Shown here: positions 34,437 to 47,000 of the stretch, in pieces
Position numbering within the stretch: position 1 is the first letter of the stretch
Layout of the letters: every line of letters starts with the position of its first letter
Assembly (NCBI GenBank): GCA_026545765.1
Contig: CM048843.1
Span: 20,147,646 to 20,211,645 of the forward strand
Origin: Plantago major
Taxonomy: Eukaryota; Streptophyta; Magnoliopsida; Lamiales; Plantaginaceae
DNA: 64,000 nucleotides
Direction: 5' to 3'
Made by a program: the position numbers and the translations under genes
The notes under the pieces: model-generated
The model's input: the letters and a program-made list of their open reading frames with translations, nothing else
Told to the model about the DNA's origin: nothing
Database searches by the model: none

Positions 34437-35830
34437 TGTTAGGAATATATGTTTAGATTTTGATCAGCAACTTAATGACTTATCTTAGCTCAGAAAGGTG
34501 GTTAGTACTCTTGGTTCACTTGAACACTGTAAAGGAGGAAGATCACTAAGTATGTTAGTCTAGCAAATCTTATAGGATATTAGGTCTCTGAATGTAATTT
34601 TTATATCTTTTAAGAAGACCAAGAAGAAGGCATCCGGCATAAGAGTTCAACAAATTTGAAGATTTGAAGACTGCACAAGATTGCTGAAGACGAAGGTCAT
34701 TAGATACCTATGTCCAGATATCTTAAAGAAACAAGTGTTTTTCAATAAACAAGTTTTGCAAAAAATATCTGAAAATACAAGGTTTCTAAACAAGAAAAAG
34801 TGCCCACAGAAACCCACACTCAGATACCTTGGATAAAACTATGTTTCTAGGAACAATGTTTCAACAGGTATCTGGAGATGTGAAGGTCTCTAGAAAGGGA
34901 CATCAATGCTTCAGAAAGCGTGCATAGTTCCGTTGGCACTACAGGACAAAAATAGTACAATGCAATAAATGCGCAGACAGAGACATCTGAACAAAAGAGG
35001 AAATCTCTGAAAAGAGACAAGGTCTTCTGCAGTACTATTTTTAGATATCAATACTTTGAATTTGAATTGAGCCTAACGGATACTATTCAAACGGCTTCAA
35101 ATTCAACTATAAATATTACCACTTAAAATGCTTGAAACACACACTACACCTTGAACTTACACTGAAAATACCAAGCTTCTCTCATAATACAACTAGTGGT
35201 ATCTTTCTCTCAAGCATACAAGCCTTCAGCCTACTTAATCTCTAGCTTACAGTTGCGACTAAGCTCTTGAATTCTAAGTAGCATGAAAGTTCTAAGTGTC
35301 CTGATCCTTAACAAGCATTGCTATATGTGAAGGAGTTGAATCAAAAGATTAAGTATCTGAGTTTCATTCTCCGGAACATTTAACATAGACTTGGGTCAGT
35401 AAAGAACATATCACCACACATTGTGAAGTGTGTTAAGTGACTCTTGTTCAAAAAGGTAGTATTACATAACTGTAGAAGTTATTAATCTACCAATCTGACA
35501 AACTCTCCTTAACCAACACCTTAAATGGCGTGGAGTACAGGAAGTACTTAGTTTGGAAAACTAAGGAATAACTCCAAGGTTACTGAGCATAGGAAGTACT
35601 TAGTTTGGGAAACTAAGGAACAACTCAAAGGTTTCTGAGTATAGGAAGTTCTTGGTTGTGAGCCGGGGAATAACTCAGGGGGAACACTTGGTTGGGAACC
35701 TAGTGTATTTAGGAATCGAGAGAAGATATTTGTAAGGTGAACTCAATTATCTGTCTTACTGGATTCTAGGTCTGAGAAAGGCCGAAGTGGATTAGTTGAA
35801 GGATTACACCACCTTCATATACCACTATAA
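34437..35830 (+). repeat. Truncated copia LTR (C subfamily) inside TNP2
   Basis: Starts TGTTAGGAATATATG and aligns with the solo LTR 37276-38895 until the shared ACCACTATAA, then stops. About 235 bp of LTR and part of TNP2 are missing. The junction with TNP2 shows short homology (CACTATAA), pointing to a deletion after insertion. Confidence 0.75.
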
Positions 35831-36068
35831 TTTGGATGTAAGGCATTGCGAGAAGAACTTCTTCGACAACATACTCCATACTGTAATGGACGATTATGGT
35901 TCCACCAAGGACAACTTGGTAGCACGTCTTGATTTGGAAATTCTCACTATAAGGCGTAGTTTGTTTTCGAAAGACAAAAACTCAACCAAGAAGCCGAAGG
36001 CAACATATGCTCTGACAATCGAGCAGAGAAAGGCAGTATGTGAATGGGTGAAGGAGCTACGCTTCTGA
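35831..36068 (+). pseudogene. CACTA TNP2 transposase, C-terminal piece
   Basis: Reads NLDVRHCEKNFFDNILHTV, then TKDNLVARLDLEILTIRRSL and TIEQRKAVCEWVKELRF. This is the TNP2 region usually written HNLDVMHIEKN followed by KTKDNLKARLDL. The stop is at 36066-36068. It follows directly on the truncated LTR and lost its connection with the N-terminal half when that LTR and flanking transposase sequence were deleted. Confidence 0.75.
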
Positions 36069-37133
36069 TGAGTCGATTACATCGTCTCGTTTGGTCTTTT
36101 TTACTGTCTTATTGCTATTCTCAAGTATAGTTTTTATGTGTTTTATTAGTATTTTGTTACGTTTTCGTGTTTTGTATGTTTTGTAGGTATTTGGCTAAAC
36201 CGCGTTAATTAGAGGCAAAATGGTGCATTTTATATGCAGCTATAGGATATGAAGTTCCAATGCCTCGAACGGATGCCAGAAGTGGAGCGGGAAGGCCAAA
36301 AATACCGAAGTTGGAGTCAAAATGCAAATCGGTGCCTAGCAGAAGACCTGGCATACGCCAGAACATCTCGAAGACGCCTGGCGTATGCCAGCTACTTTAC
36401 TGGCGTACGCCAGCTACTTTACTGGCATACGCCATCTACTTTACTGGTGTAGCGCTGCCGTACGCCAGCGATATTACTAGCAACGTCAGGCGTCGCCAGC
36501 TTCTGTTTTTGCGCGTGATCTATTTTCGTTTCTTTCCTAATTCGTTTATAACTCGTTTCTTTTCTTTTCTATGAGGAGAACAAAACATTATCATCTATTC
36601 ATTCTTTACATACTTTTGCTCTCAAAGCTAGAACTTTTTCCAAGGCAATTACCGATCTAGGTAATTGAACCGATTTTCATCTTGTAATCCGACGATTGTC
36701 TATTGTTTGGGAGCGTTATCTACCTACTTTTCCACCCATTCGATTGAAGTTCTTCAATTCTTACCTAGGATGATTCACATAAACATCAGATTTTTCATGT
36801 ATTTTCTGGAGTTTCATGTTACTCATTTACATTTGTTATTAATTTTTTAACACAATGTCAAGACCAATAGTTTCAAGCATTGAACCTAAATATTGCATGT
36901 TATGCATATAAAAGTTCAAAATCATTCAAATGAATTGTCATCTTTGAAGTGCGCTTCTAAAGTCCGACTCCATTTGTACGGCTTAACGTATGTCCATCTC
37001 TATTGTAGTCATTCATAATCGTTAGTATCATAATTCTTACGAAAGCCATAACACATAATTCGAGTTTAAACTCAAGTGTATTGAATAAAAATCAAGTTAC
37101 AAAGCACCTAATTCTATCTAAAGAATGAAAATT
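36069..37133. other. Non-coding repeat-like region with palindromic minisatellite
   Basis: No ORF with a recognisable domain. It includes the 22-bp palindromic repeats described separately and then AT-rich sequence with Pol II promoter-like and leader-like texture. It could be a fragment of another LTR or of the CACTA 3' region. I cannot classify it. Confidence 0.35.
36348..36435. repeat. Palindromic repeat cluster, CTGGCGTACGCCAG units
   Basis: Four near-identical 14-bp palindromes at 36348, 36378, 36400 and 36422. The last three are exactly 22 bp apart and separated by CTACTTTA. Further degenerate copies extend to about 36500. Confidence 0.75.
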
Positions 37134-37267
37134 ACAAGAGATTTCTTTTGTACTAAAAGCCCCCGGGGACGCTTAGCACAAGAGATTTCTTTTGTACTAA
37201 AAGCCCACGGGGACGCTTAGTACAAGAGATTTATTTTGTACTAAAGGTCCCCGGGGACGCTTAGTAC
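37134..37267. repeat. Three 44-bp tandem repeats with a GTCCCCGGGGAC palindrome
   Basis: Units begin at 37134, 37178 and 37222 (ACAAGAGATTTCTTTTGTAC...). Each contains GTACTAA...CCCCGGGGAC...TTAGTAC, an inverted repeat around a palindrome. It probably represents CACTA subterminal repeats. The solo LTR inserted right after the third unit. Confidence 0.7.
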
Positions 37268-37275
37268 AAAATATG

Positions 37276-38895
37276 TGTTAGGAATATATGTTTAGATTTT
37301 GATCAGCAACCTAATGACTTATCTTAGCTCAGAAAGGTGATTAGTACTCTTAGTTCACTTCAACACTGTAAAAGTGGAAACTCACTGAGTATGATAGTCT
37401 AGCAAATCTTGTATAGGATGTTAGGTCTCGAAATGTAATTTTTATTTTCTGAAGAAGACCAAGAAGAAGGCATCCAGCAGGAAAAGTTCAACGGATTTGA
37501 AGATTTGAAGACTGCACAAGATTGCTGAAGACAAGGGTTTTCCAGAAACCTATGTCCAGATATCTTGAAGAAACAAGTGTTTCGAAACATACATGTTGCA
37601 AAAGATATCTGAGAATAAAAGGTTTCTGAGACGAGGAAAGTGCCCACTGATATCTACACTCAGATACCTTGGACATAAAATATGCTTCTAAAAAAGAAAC
37701 ATATTATAACAAGTTGTTCAAACAAGTGGTATCTGGAGCTATGATGATCTCTGGAAAAGAACGTGCAAAGCCTCAGAAAGCTTGCATAGTTCCGTTGGCA
37801 CTACAGGACAAAATATAGTACGGTGGATTAAATGCGCAGACAGAAATGTCTGAACAAAAGCGGTAGCTTCTGAAGAAGAAGACAAGCCTGCTACAGTACT
37901 ATATTCAGATATCAATAGTTTGAATTTGATTTAAGCCTAACGGATACTATTCAAATGGCACTCAAAATTCATCCATAAATATCAACACTTAGACTGCTTG
38001 AGAATACACCTTAGAACACACTGAACTCCGAGAACACTGAATACTCACACAAGTGCTCTCAAGCAAACTACTTACCTTCAAGCTTTCTGTTGCGACCAAA
38101 GCTCTTGATTCTAAGTGGCACAAAAGTTCTAAGTGTCCTGATCCTTAACGAGCATTGTTATTTGTGAAAGAGTTGAACTAAGATTTCTTATCTAAGTTTC
38201 ATTCTCTTGAACACTTACCATAGACTTGGGTCAGTAGAGAACAAGATACCATAAATTGCAAAGTGTATTAAGTATACTTGATTCACAGAGCTATCTGAAT
38301 AACTGAACAAGTTATTAAAGAAGCTCACCTGACAATTTACCTTAACCAACACCTTAAACGGCGTGGATGCAGAAGTACTTAGTTTGGGAAACTAAGGAAT
38401 AACTCCAAGGTTATTGAGCAAAGGAAGTACTTAGTTTGGGAAACTAAGGAACAACTCAAAAGGTTTCTGAGTACAGGAAGTACTTGGCTGTGAAAGCCGG
38501 GGAATAACTTAGGGGGAACACTTGGTTGGGAACCTAGTGCATTTAGGAATCAAGTAAAGATATCTGTAAGGTTACCTCATTTATCTTAGTGGATTCTAGG
38601 TCTGAGAAAGACCGAAGTGGATTAGTTGAAGGATTACGCTACCTTCAGATACCACTATAAAAAGACTTGTGTTATTTACTTTCTGGAGTTTATTACTTGT
38701 TTTACTTATATTGCAAAGTACTTACACTTATCTTGCAGAACACGTGCACTTATCTCAGAAGTCTTCCGCTCTCTGAAATTAAGTATCAGATATCTTCACA
38801 GATATCTGAGAAACTGTGCTTATCGACAAAAGTTTTAAAAGACTATTCACCCCCCCTCCCTCTAGTCTTTTACTTTGCCGTTATCTGGACCAACA
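37276..38895 (+). repeat. Solo copia LTR with ATATG target-site duplication
   Basis: 1,620 bp from TGTTAGGAATATATG to TCTGGACCAACA. The 5 bp before (37271-37275) and after (38896-38900) are both ATATG. This is a complete LTR left after LTR-LTR recombination deleted the internal region. Confidence 0.9.
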
Positions 38896-38900
38896 ATATG

Positions 38901-39721
38901 TTTTGTAACATCTGAGTATTATACTTCATTTACTAAGAACCCTAATTTACTAATCTCCCCAATTTCTCAATTCGACCATGTCGATCAATTTAAAAAATTA
39001 TGTATCACAAGTCTCTATTCCTTCGATAAATTGGCTAAGATCGGTGAAGAAGTGGGAGATCAGAAGACGACGAAGATCGGTGTAGAAGATTGTCCGGTGG
39101 AGAAGTGGGAGATCGGCCGGTGGAGAAGATCGGTGGAAGATGAAGAACTCGAGAAAACGATATGAGTAGAGAAGACGATGAAATTTTCATTGACCAGATC
39201 GATGTAGAAGTTGCTAGATGGTTAGTTAAGATAGTTTATTAGTGATTAGGTTTAATTTTAAAATTAGTTTAAGAGAGTAATAATAATTAATTATCATTTA
39301 GTTAAGTGAATATACAAATAAAAATGGTAAAAAAGTGAAATCGGACAACTAAGAGCGGACGGAGGGAGTATATCGGAGATGATACCTAATCATAATTACA
39401 TATTATTATTGAAATTGATATTTGATACCTATTATTCAAAATTATTTTGTATAGTCAACAGATTTATGTAGATTATGTATTTAAGTGGTATGCAGAATAG
39501 TTTAATTAGTATAGTCAACAGATTTATGTAGATTATGTATTTAAGTGCGTATATAAATCGTTTGACCATATGTGGGCCTTATCTTATATACTGACAACAC
39601 AAATTTGTAAACTTATACCTTCTCTTCTCTCAATTAAAATTTTATACTCAACATAGAGTTCTCTCTGTTGATTATAGTTTGTTGATTATTTACAAGTTTT
39701 CTTTGTATAGTTTTAAGTAAG
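38901..39721. other. AT-rich non-coding DNA with a MITE end and a direct repeat
   Basis: GGACGGAGGGAGTA at about 39357-39370 is the typical end of Stowaway-like MITEs; no matching left end was found. A 38-bp sequence (TATAGTCAACAGATTTATG...) occurs at 39450-39487 and again at 39510-39547, exactly 60 bp apart. No gene is seen. Confidence 0.45.
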
Positions 39722-39726
39722 TTGTG
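39722..39726 (+). other. Target-site duplication of element B, left copy
   Basis: TTGTG, repeated at 56022-56026 after the 3' LTR. Confidence 0.9.
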
Positions 39727-41460
39727 TGTTAGATATTTTGGTAGAATATCTGTTTATATTTTGTTCAGCAACATGATGACTTATCTTAGTCTCAGAAAGG
39801 TGATTAGTACTCTTGGTTCACTTGAACATTGTAAAAGAGGAAACCCACTAAGTATGATAGTCTAGCTAATCTTGTATAGGATGTTAGGTCTCAAAATGTA
39901 ATTTTTATTTTATGAAGAGAAGACCAAGAAGAAGACATCCAAGCAGAAAGCTCAACAACTTTTGAAGATTTGAAGAAAACTGCACAAGATTACTGAATCT
40001 GTTATTCAGATATCTTAGCCAGATATCTTGTAGACGCGAACAGTTTCAAACAAACTGTGTCACAAGAGATATCTGAGAAATGAGATACATATCTGAAGAC
40101 AAGGAAAGTGTCCACAGATATCTATTCTCAGATACCTTGAGCATTAACCACGTTTCTGAAAAAGGAACATATATTGCAAACAAAGTTGTTTCAATCAATA
40201 CAAGTGGTATCAGAAGAATGAAGATAAGGATTTGCAAAGAATCAGACAACAAGTCTAGTCTCTGATACAAAGCATAGTTCCGTTGACACTACAGGACAAA
40301 AAGTATAGTACAAAGCATTTAATGCACGGATAGAGATGTCTGAGTAAAAGCAACGGCAACTTCTGAGAAGAAGACAAAACCTGCTACAGTACTATACACA
40401 GATATCGATAGTTCGAATTTGAGCCTAACGGATACTATTCAAACGGTACTCAAATTCATCTATAAATATCAACACTTAGACAGCTTGAGAGACACACACA
40501 TTGCATACGCTGAAACATAGAACTCTGAACATCCTACTCTCTGAAAGCAACCTACTTATTATCAAAGCTTTCTGTTGCGACTAAAGCTTGTGATCTTGAG
40601 TAAACACTGAAGTTCTAAGTGTCCTGATCCTAAACAAGCAAAGCTATCTGTGAAGGAGTTGAATCAAAAGATCAACTATCTGAGATTCATTCTCTTGAAC
40701 AGATATCATAAGACTTGGGTCGGTAAAATCGAACTAGATACCATAAGTAACTTAGTTCACAGAGCTATCTGAATAACTGAAAACTTATTAAGACGCTCAT
40801 CTGACAACTCAATCCGAAACCAACACCAAAACCGGCGTGGAGTACAGGAAGTACTTAGTTTGAAAAATCAGGGAATAACTCCAAGGTTACCGGAGTATAG
40901 GAAGTACTTGATTTGGGAAACTAAGGAATAACTCCAAGGTTATTGAGTATAGGAAGTACTTAGCTTGGGAAGCTAGGGAATAACTCAAAGTTTTTGAGTA
41001 TAGGAAGTACTTAGCTTGGGAAGCTAGGGAACAACTCAAAGGTTTCTGAGTATAGGAAGTACTTGGCTGAAGAAGCTAGGGAACAACTCAGGGGGAACAT
41101 TTGGTTGGGAACCAATTGTTCAGAATCTTAGAATAGGATTTTTGAAAGGTTATCTCAATTATCTGTTCTAGTGAATTCTAGGTCTCTGATAGACCGAAGT
41201 GGATTAGTTGGAGGATTACGCCACCTCCAGATACCACTATACTTGCTGTGTCATTTACATTTCTGTATTTATACTTCAGCAACACACACACTTATTAACT
41301 GTTTCTACACTTATCTTTATTAAGTCTTCCGCACTCTGATTCTAAGTATCAGATATCCATTCAGATATCTGAGAAACATTTGTTATCGACAAAAGTTTTA
41401 AAAGACTATTCACCCCCCCCCCCCCTCTAGTCTTTTACTTTGCCGTTATCTAGACCAACA
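39727..41460 (+). repeat. 5' LTR of element B
   Basis: 1,734 bp, TGTTAGATATTTTG to TCTAGACCAACA. TATA-like TATAAATA is at 40461-40468. C run at about 41413-41425. Several copies of AGATATCTG are present. Confidence 0.9.
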
Positions 41461-41476
41461 AGTTGTATCAGAGCAG
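41461..41476 (+). promoter_or_regulatory. Primer-binding site of element B (one base changed)
   Basis: AGTTGTATCAGAGCAG directly after the LTR. A and C have AGTGGTATCAGAGC, so one G has become T within the tRNA-Met complement. Confidence 0.7.
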
Positions 41477-41580
41477 GAGGTTCACCAGCCTTCTGCACTG
41501 AACCTAGATCCCCAGATAGGTGAAGGAACTTTGTCCATTTTTTTTTAGGACTATTTAATTTGTGTGTTAAGTGTGCAGGT

Positions 41581-44090
41581 ATGTCTCTGAGTGATGCACC
41601 CATTCTCAAACCAGAGAACTACGAGAAATGGAAAAATAACATGATGCTCCACCTTGAAGCCATAAGTGACGAGATGATCGAAGTAATAAAGAATGGCCCA
41701 ATAATCATTCAACAACTTAAGCAAGTCATGGAGGTTTCAAGTGGAAGAGACAGAGATCAAAGCGAAGGATCTTCACAAACAGATGCGTCAACTAGTGGAA
41801 GATCTACTGGTCATGTTATTTACGAACCAAAGCCCAGAGAACTCTGGACATCGGAAGATGCCAAGAGGAATCGTCTGGATGGTCAAGCTCGTAACATCAT
41901 CATCAGATCGACACCAGAGAACATACAGTGTAAACTGTGGGGTGCTAAAACGGCGAAAGTTGCCTGGCAACTGATTGAAGAAATCTGTGCCGGAACTGAG
42001 AAAACCAAGGAAAACAAGTTCGATGTTCTAAAGTTGAAATTTCAAAATTTCAAACAAGGTCCCACTGAAACTCTGGAAGAACTTGATTTCAGATTTACCA
42101 CTCTTATGAGTGATATGGCAGCACTTGGGGAAAGCAATAGATACTCTCAGTCAGAGAAGATTAAGACTATTGTCAGAAGTCTTAACCACAACTGGGAGCA
42201 TACTAAATTCTTTTATTTCAACCAAGGTATGCCAAATATCACTCGAGTGGAACTTTTCTCTCATCTTGCTACTGTTGACTATGAGACAACTCAGAGAGAA
42301 CAAACAACTGAAAAGTTGCAGAATGTTGGCCTAGTTAATCAAGGAACTTCTGAAAAGAAGAAAAGCAAGGAGGAGACTGAGGATGCTCTTGCTGCAAAGC
42401 AAATGAGTAAATTTGTCAGTCGAGAAATTGAGAGAAGAAAAGCCAAAGAGAAGCTGAAAAAGCATCTAGGCTCAAACTATCACTAGTACAAAAATATGCA
42501 CAGCTCGCTGAACAAGCCAGCTCAGAAAGCATCATGTACTGAGGAAGCAGAAATTGGAAACGATATTTGTTTCTATTGTTAGAAACCTGGCCACTTCAAG
42601 AAGGATTGTCCTGCCCTCAACAAACTAAGGACAGGCGACAAGAAAGATAGAAGAATCTTCAGAAGAAGCGAGCTTTGTTAATCAAGAAAGAAAGAAAATC
42701 CAAATTCAACTGGATGCTCTAGGCGTTGAAGCAGATTACGAAGATGACAATTCAGATGATTCAAGCCTACCATCACCGTAATTATGTGGAGTTACTCATG
42801 ATATAATCGACTTGACCTCAAGAAGAATGAAATGTGTGGAGTTCTTTGAAATTGACGGACGGACATCTCCAACATAGAAAAGCATCTTATGGCTGATGAG
42901 GTAACACATACTTCTTGCTACACTTATGAAAGTGATGAAGAGGAAATAAAAAATCTAGAAAATCTCAGGAAAGAACTTGACATCTATGAAAGAGAATTTC
43001 TAATGATCCGAGCTAGAGCCGAAAACCTTGAAGAAGAAAAGAATTCTCTTGAAAAGGAAAATTCTCAATTAGTTAAAGAATCTGAGAGAAAGGATGCTGA
43101 AAATGCATTTCTCAAAACTCAGATATCTGAGGCTAAAAAGTCACATGAAGAAGCAATGGCTGAGTTACGAAAGAATTATGAAAATCTTCTTTCTGAAAAC
43201 AAGGAACTCAAGAAGAAAGAACTATCTTTTCAATCTTATGCCAAAGCTAGTGACACTCTTACTGAGGTACAATCTTACTTAAGAGATCCTTCAGAAAAGA
43301 AAGGACTTGGGCTGAATACTCAGACAGATTGCTCTATTACTCTGAATAAGAGTAAGGAGAAGAGAACATTTGTAAGTACTCAGCAAGACGGTTCCCATGC
43401 AATCTATAGTATCGGTGAAAAGACAAAGATTGTTGACAAAGGAAAGGCAGTTGCGACTAAACCTTTGTGGGAAAAACAAGTCAAAAACAAAACTGTTGGG
43501 TACGTCTACGAAAGAAACACAACACTGAAAAGTGTAAACACCCACAGTGCTATGTCTCTCAAAAAGGTAGAATTGCAGGAGCTGGCAAATTCTCCCATGT
43601 CACTTTTTCTGGAAAGAAATTGGATCAACCAGAGACTAGCAAAGCTGCTGAGAAAAGATCTCAGATAGCTTCAAGTGCTCGAAACGGTATTGGCTACAAA
43701 GGCATCGGAAAACAACTTGCTCATGAGTACAAACAGGAGCAAGAACGATGGCTGAAAGCTAGAATTGCTCAAAGCAATTATCAGAAGTGGAAGTTAAATC
43801 AAGCCACTGAAAATCTGAATGCCAAGGCTAGAAGAAATCTGGCAAGGAAGGCTAAGTTTGCTGAAAAGCAAACTCAGAAACCTGACAGGTATCTGAAAGC
43901 ATCATATGGAGCACCTAGGAACACACCAAGGAAGAAAATAATTCTTACTAATGATAACATTCATTCAAATAGAATTCCTCCTTACGTTCCTGTCAGACAA
44001 AAGCATATTTCAAAGAAATTCACTCAAAAATGTATTCCTACTGGAAGAACTTTTAATTCTGACGGTTCCATCAAAGATATGAGAACCTAA
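41581..44090 (+). pseudogene. gag: Element B gag
   Basis: The ATG at 41581 (MSLSDAPILKPENYEKW) opens a UBN2-type domain that is intact to 42483. There, and again inside the zinc knuckle at 42580-42582, TAG stands where A has CAG; both are C-to-T changes at CHG sites. The zinc knuckle lies at about 42568-42610. Frame breaks follow at about 42665-42880. The coiled coil (42889-43400) and the basic tail (43560-44087) are readable, with a further break near 43500. It ends at the conserved UAA (44088-44090). Confidence 0.8.
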
Positions 44091-47000
44091 TCTCACATTT
44101 CTGTTGTGTGCGAATGCCTCTGGACCAAAGCACAATGGCTATTTGATAGTGGATGCGGAAAGCACATGACAGAGACAAAGCATCTGTTGACTACAAAGCT
44201 TGCAACACATTACGGATATCGATTTCTTTGGAGAATTAAATCCCTCTATGGGATTTGGCAACGTCAAATTGGGAACTTTAACAATCACTGACGTATTACA
44301 TGTTAAGGATTTGAAATACAATCTATTTAGCATGAGCCAGTTTGCAGACAAGGGTTTTACTATAAAATTCAAAGCTAAATACTGCAAACTAATTGACAAT
44401 GAGTCAAAGCAGACAGTCTTGGTTGGTCAGCGGAAAGGCAGTCTTTATGTTGCCGATTGGGCATCTGCCACAACTGAAGAATGTCTCATGGTGAGTCAAT
44501 CTGGTCACCTGAGAAAACCGGTTATGGCACAAAAGAATGAGTCACTTGAACTTCAAAACTCGAATAGACTTGCCAAGAAAGAGTTAGTGGTTGGTCTTCC
44601 CAAAACATCTTTCGAAAGGATGGTATCGATTACTTTGTCGGATGGGGAACAATCTAAGATCTCTTTCAAGTCCAAAATCAGACACTCTAGTGTTAGACCA
44701 CTGCAACTTTTACATATGGATCTTTTTGAATCATCTGTAACTAGTTATGCAGGAAAGAAATATGGTCTGGTTGTTGTAGATGACTTCTCAAGATTCACTT
44801 GGGTTGTCTTTCTGAAACACAAATCTGATGCCAGGGTGGAGATACCAAACTTGCTGAAAAAGCTTGAAATCATGAAAAATGAAAAAGTATCTGCAATCAG
44901 AACAGATCATGGTACTGAGTTTGTCAATCAGTACATAAAGGATTTTTGTACCTGCAAAGGTATACAACACCAACTTTCCTCTGTAAGAACACCTCAACAA
45001 AATGGTGTTGCAGAAAGGAAAAACAGAACCCTTAAAGAAGCTGCAAGGACAATGCTAGCTGACACTGAGATAAGTGAAATATATTGGGTTGAAGCTGTAA
45101 ACACAGCCTGCTACACTCAGAACAGATGCTTGATAAACAAACACCATGACAGGACCCCCTATGAAATCTTGGTTGGTAGACCCCCTAATATCAAACATCT
45201 GAGAGTATTTGGTTGTAGATGTTTTGTTCTAAACAATGGGAAAGATTATCTGAGAACATTTCAACCAAAGGCAGATGAAGGTGTTTTTCTTGGCTATTCC
45301 ACAAACAGCAAAGCTTACAGAGTTTACAACAAAAGAACAAAGAAAATTGAAGAATCAGTTCATGTTGTATTCTATGAAGGAAGTAAGGAAACACCTCCTA
45401 CTGATGAACTCTCAGAAAAGTTCAAAGAACTATTACTAAGGGATACTAAAGAAGAATCCTCAGAAAGGAAAAACATCGTTATGGAAAGTGAGGATGACTC
45501 TGACGTAGAAAAGCTTGAAAAGCCTAGTAACAACAAGATGACTCACAAACATGATGAGGAATTTCCTATGAGTTTTCGAAATGGAGCGACTTCGAGAACC
45601 TTCATCATGGAGAGGTATCTGAAAATAAGAATGCTGAAATGCATGTCTCAGATATCTCTAACACTGAACAAGTGTCAGATATCCATGACATTTCTCATAT
45701 GTCAGATATCTCAGATACTGAAAAAGTATCAAATCAAAATCTTAGTGATTCACATTCAGATCACCTGGATATTGATCCTACTAGCACTAAACCTTTGATG
45801 AAATGGATCAAAGATCATCCTACAAAGGATATAATTGGACCAATTAATCAGGGTGTTAGGACTAGGAGAGCAATAACTGAAAATGTTGATTCTCTCTTTG
45901 GATGTTTCATCACGAATATTGAACCTAAAAGTATAGAAGAAGCATTAGGAGACCAAGACTGGATCTCTGCAATGCAAGAAGAGTTGGATCAATTTGAGAG
46001 AAACAGAGTCTGGAAACTAGTTCCATTTATAGAAGGAATATCTGTGATTGGAACTAAGTGGGTTTTCAGAAACAAAATGAATGAAACTGGTGAAATAACC
46101 AGAAACAAAGCAAGATTGGTTGCCAAGGGATTCACTCAGACTGAAGGCTTAGATTTTGATGAGTCATATGCACCAGTTGCCAGATTGGATGCAATAAGAC
46201 TCTTTCTAGCCTTTGCAGCTCATAAAAATTTCAAAGTTTATCAGATGGATGTCAAAAGCGCATTCCTAAATGGTGAACTTGCAGAAGAAGTTTATGTTGA
46301 GCAACCACCTGGCTTTGAAGTTTCCTCAGAAAGTAGAATGGTCTATAAACTACAGAAAGCTCTGTATGGACTGAAACAGGCTCCAAGAGCATGGTATGAC
46401 ACTTTGGCCAAATACCTTCTGGAAAGTGGTTTCAAGAAAGGTGAAGTTGATAAAACTTTATTTACCTTAAACCATGATGGGAAACTACTCTTAGTTCAAG
46501 TATATGTTGATGACATTATATTTGGATCTAAGGACAAGCAACTTTGTAATGACTTTGCAAATCTCATGAAAAGCAAGTTTGAGATGAGCATGATGGGAGA
46601 AATGAATTATTTCCTAGGATTGCAAGTCAAGCAACTCAATGATGGAATATTCATTAGTCAAACAAAGTATGCAAAAGACATGCTCACAAAATTCAATCTT
46701 AAGCCTTCTGAAAAGAATGCTAAGATACCTATGAGCATTGGAACCAAAATGACCTATACTGAATCAGATAAGAGTATTGAAGAACATAAGTATAGGAAAT
46801 TGATAGGTTCACTACTTTACCTCACTGCAAGTAGACCTGATATTCAATATGCTGTTGGAGTATGTGCTAGATTTCAGACAAATTCAATGCAAACACACTA
46901 CAACATTGCTATGAAAATATTAAGGTATGTGAAGGGTACAGTAGATGTAGGATTGTGGTATCCTAAAGAAAGTGGATTGAGTTTAATGGGTACTCGGATC

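Larger units (their letters stand above)
31842..37275 (+). mobile_element. Degenerate CACTA (En/Spm) transposon
   Basis: The call rests on TNP2-type transposase pieces at 33784-34436 and 35831-36068 and on subterminal repeats. Hairpin repeats lie at 32176-32289 on the left and 44-bp repeats at 37134-37267 on the right. The left end may be TACTACTAGGAAA at 31842, close to the CACTACTAGAAA form of many plant CACTA termini but with the first base changed. No clear TAGTG right end was found; it may lie within or beyond the solo LTR insertion. Boundaries are therefore approximate. Confidence 0.5.

Noticed and set aside
36067..36100. CTGATGAG followed by a short stem, resembling a hammerhead ribozyme core
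   Set aside because: The required GAAA segment and cleavage-site stem could not be found; it overlaps the TNP2 stop by chance.
37134..37267. CRISPR-like repeat array
   Set aside because: Directly abutting 44-bp tandem units with no spacers, in plant nuclear DNA.
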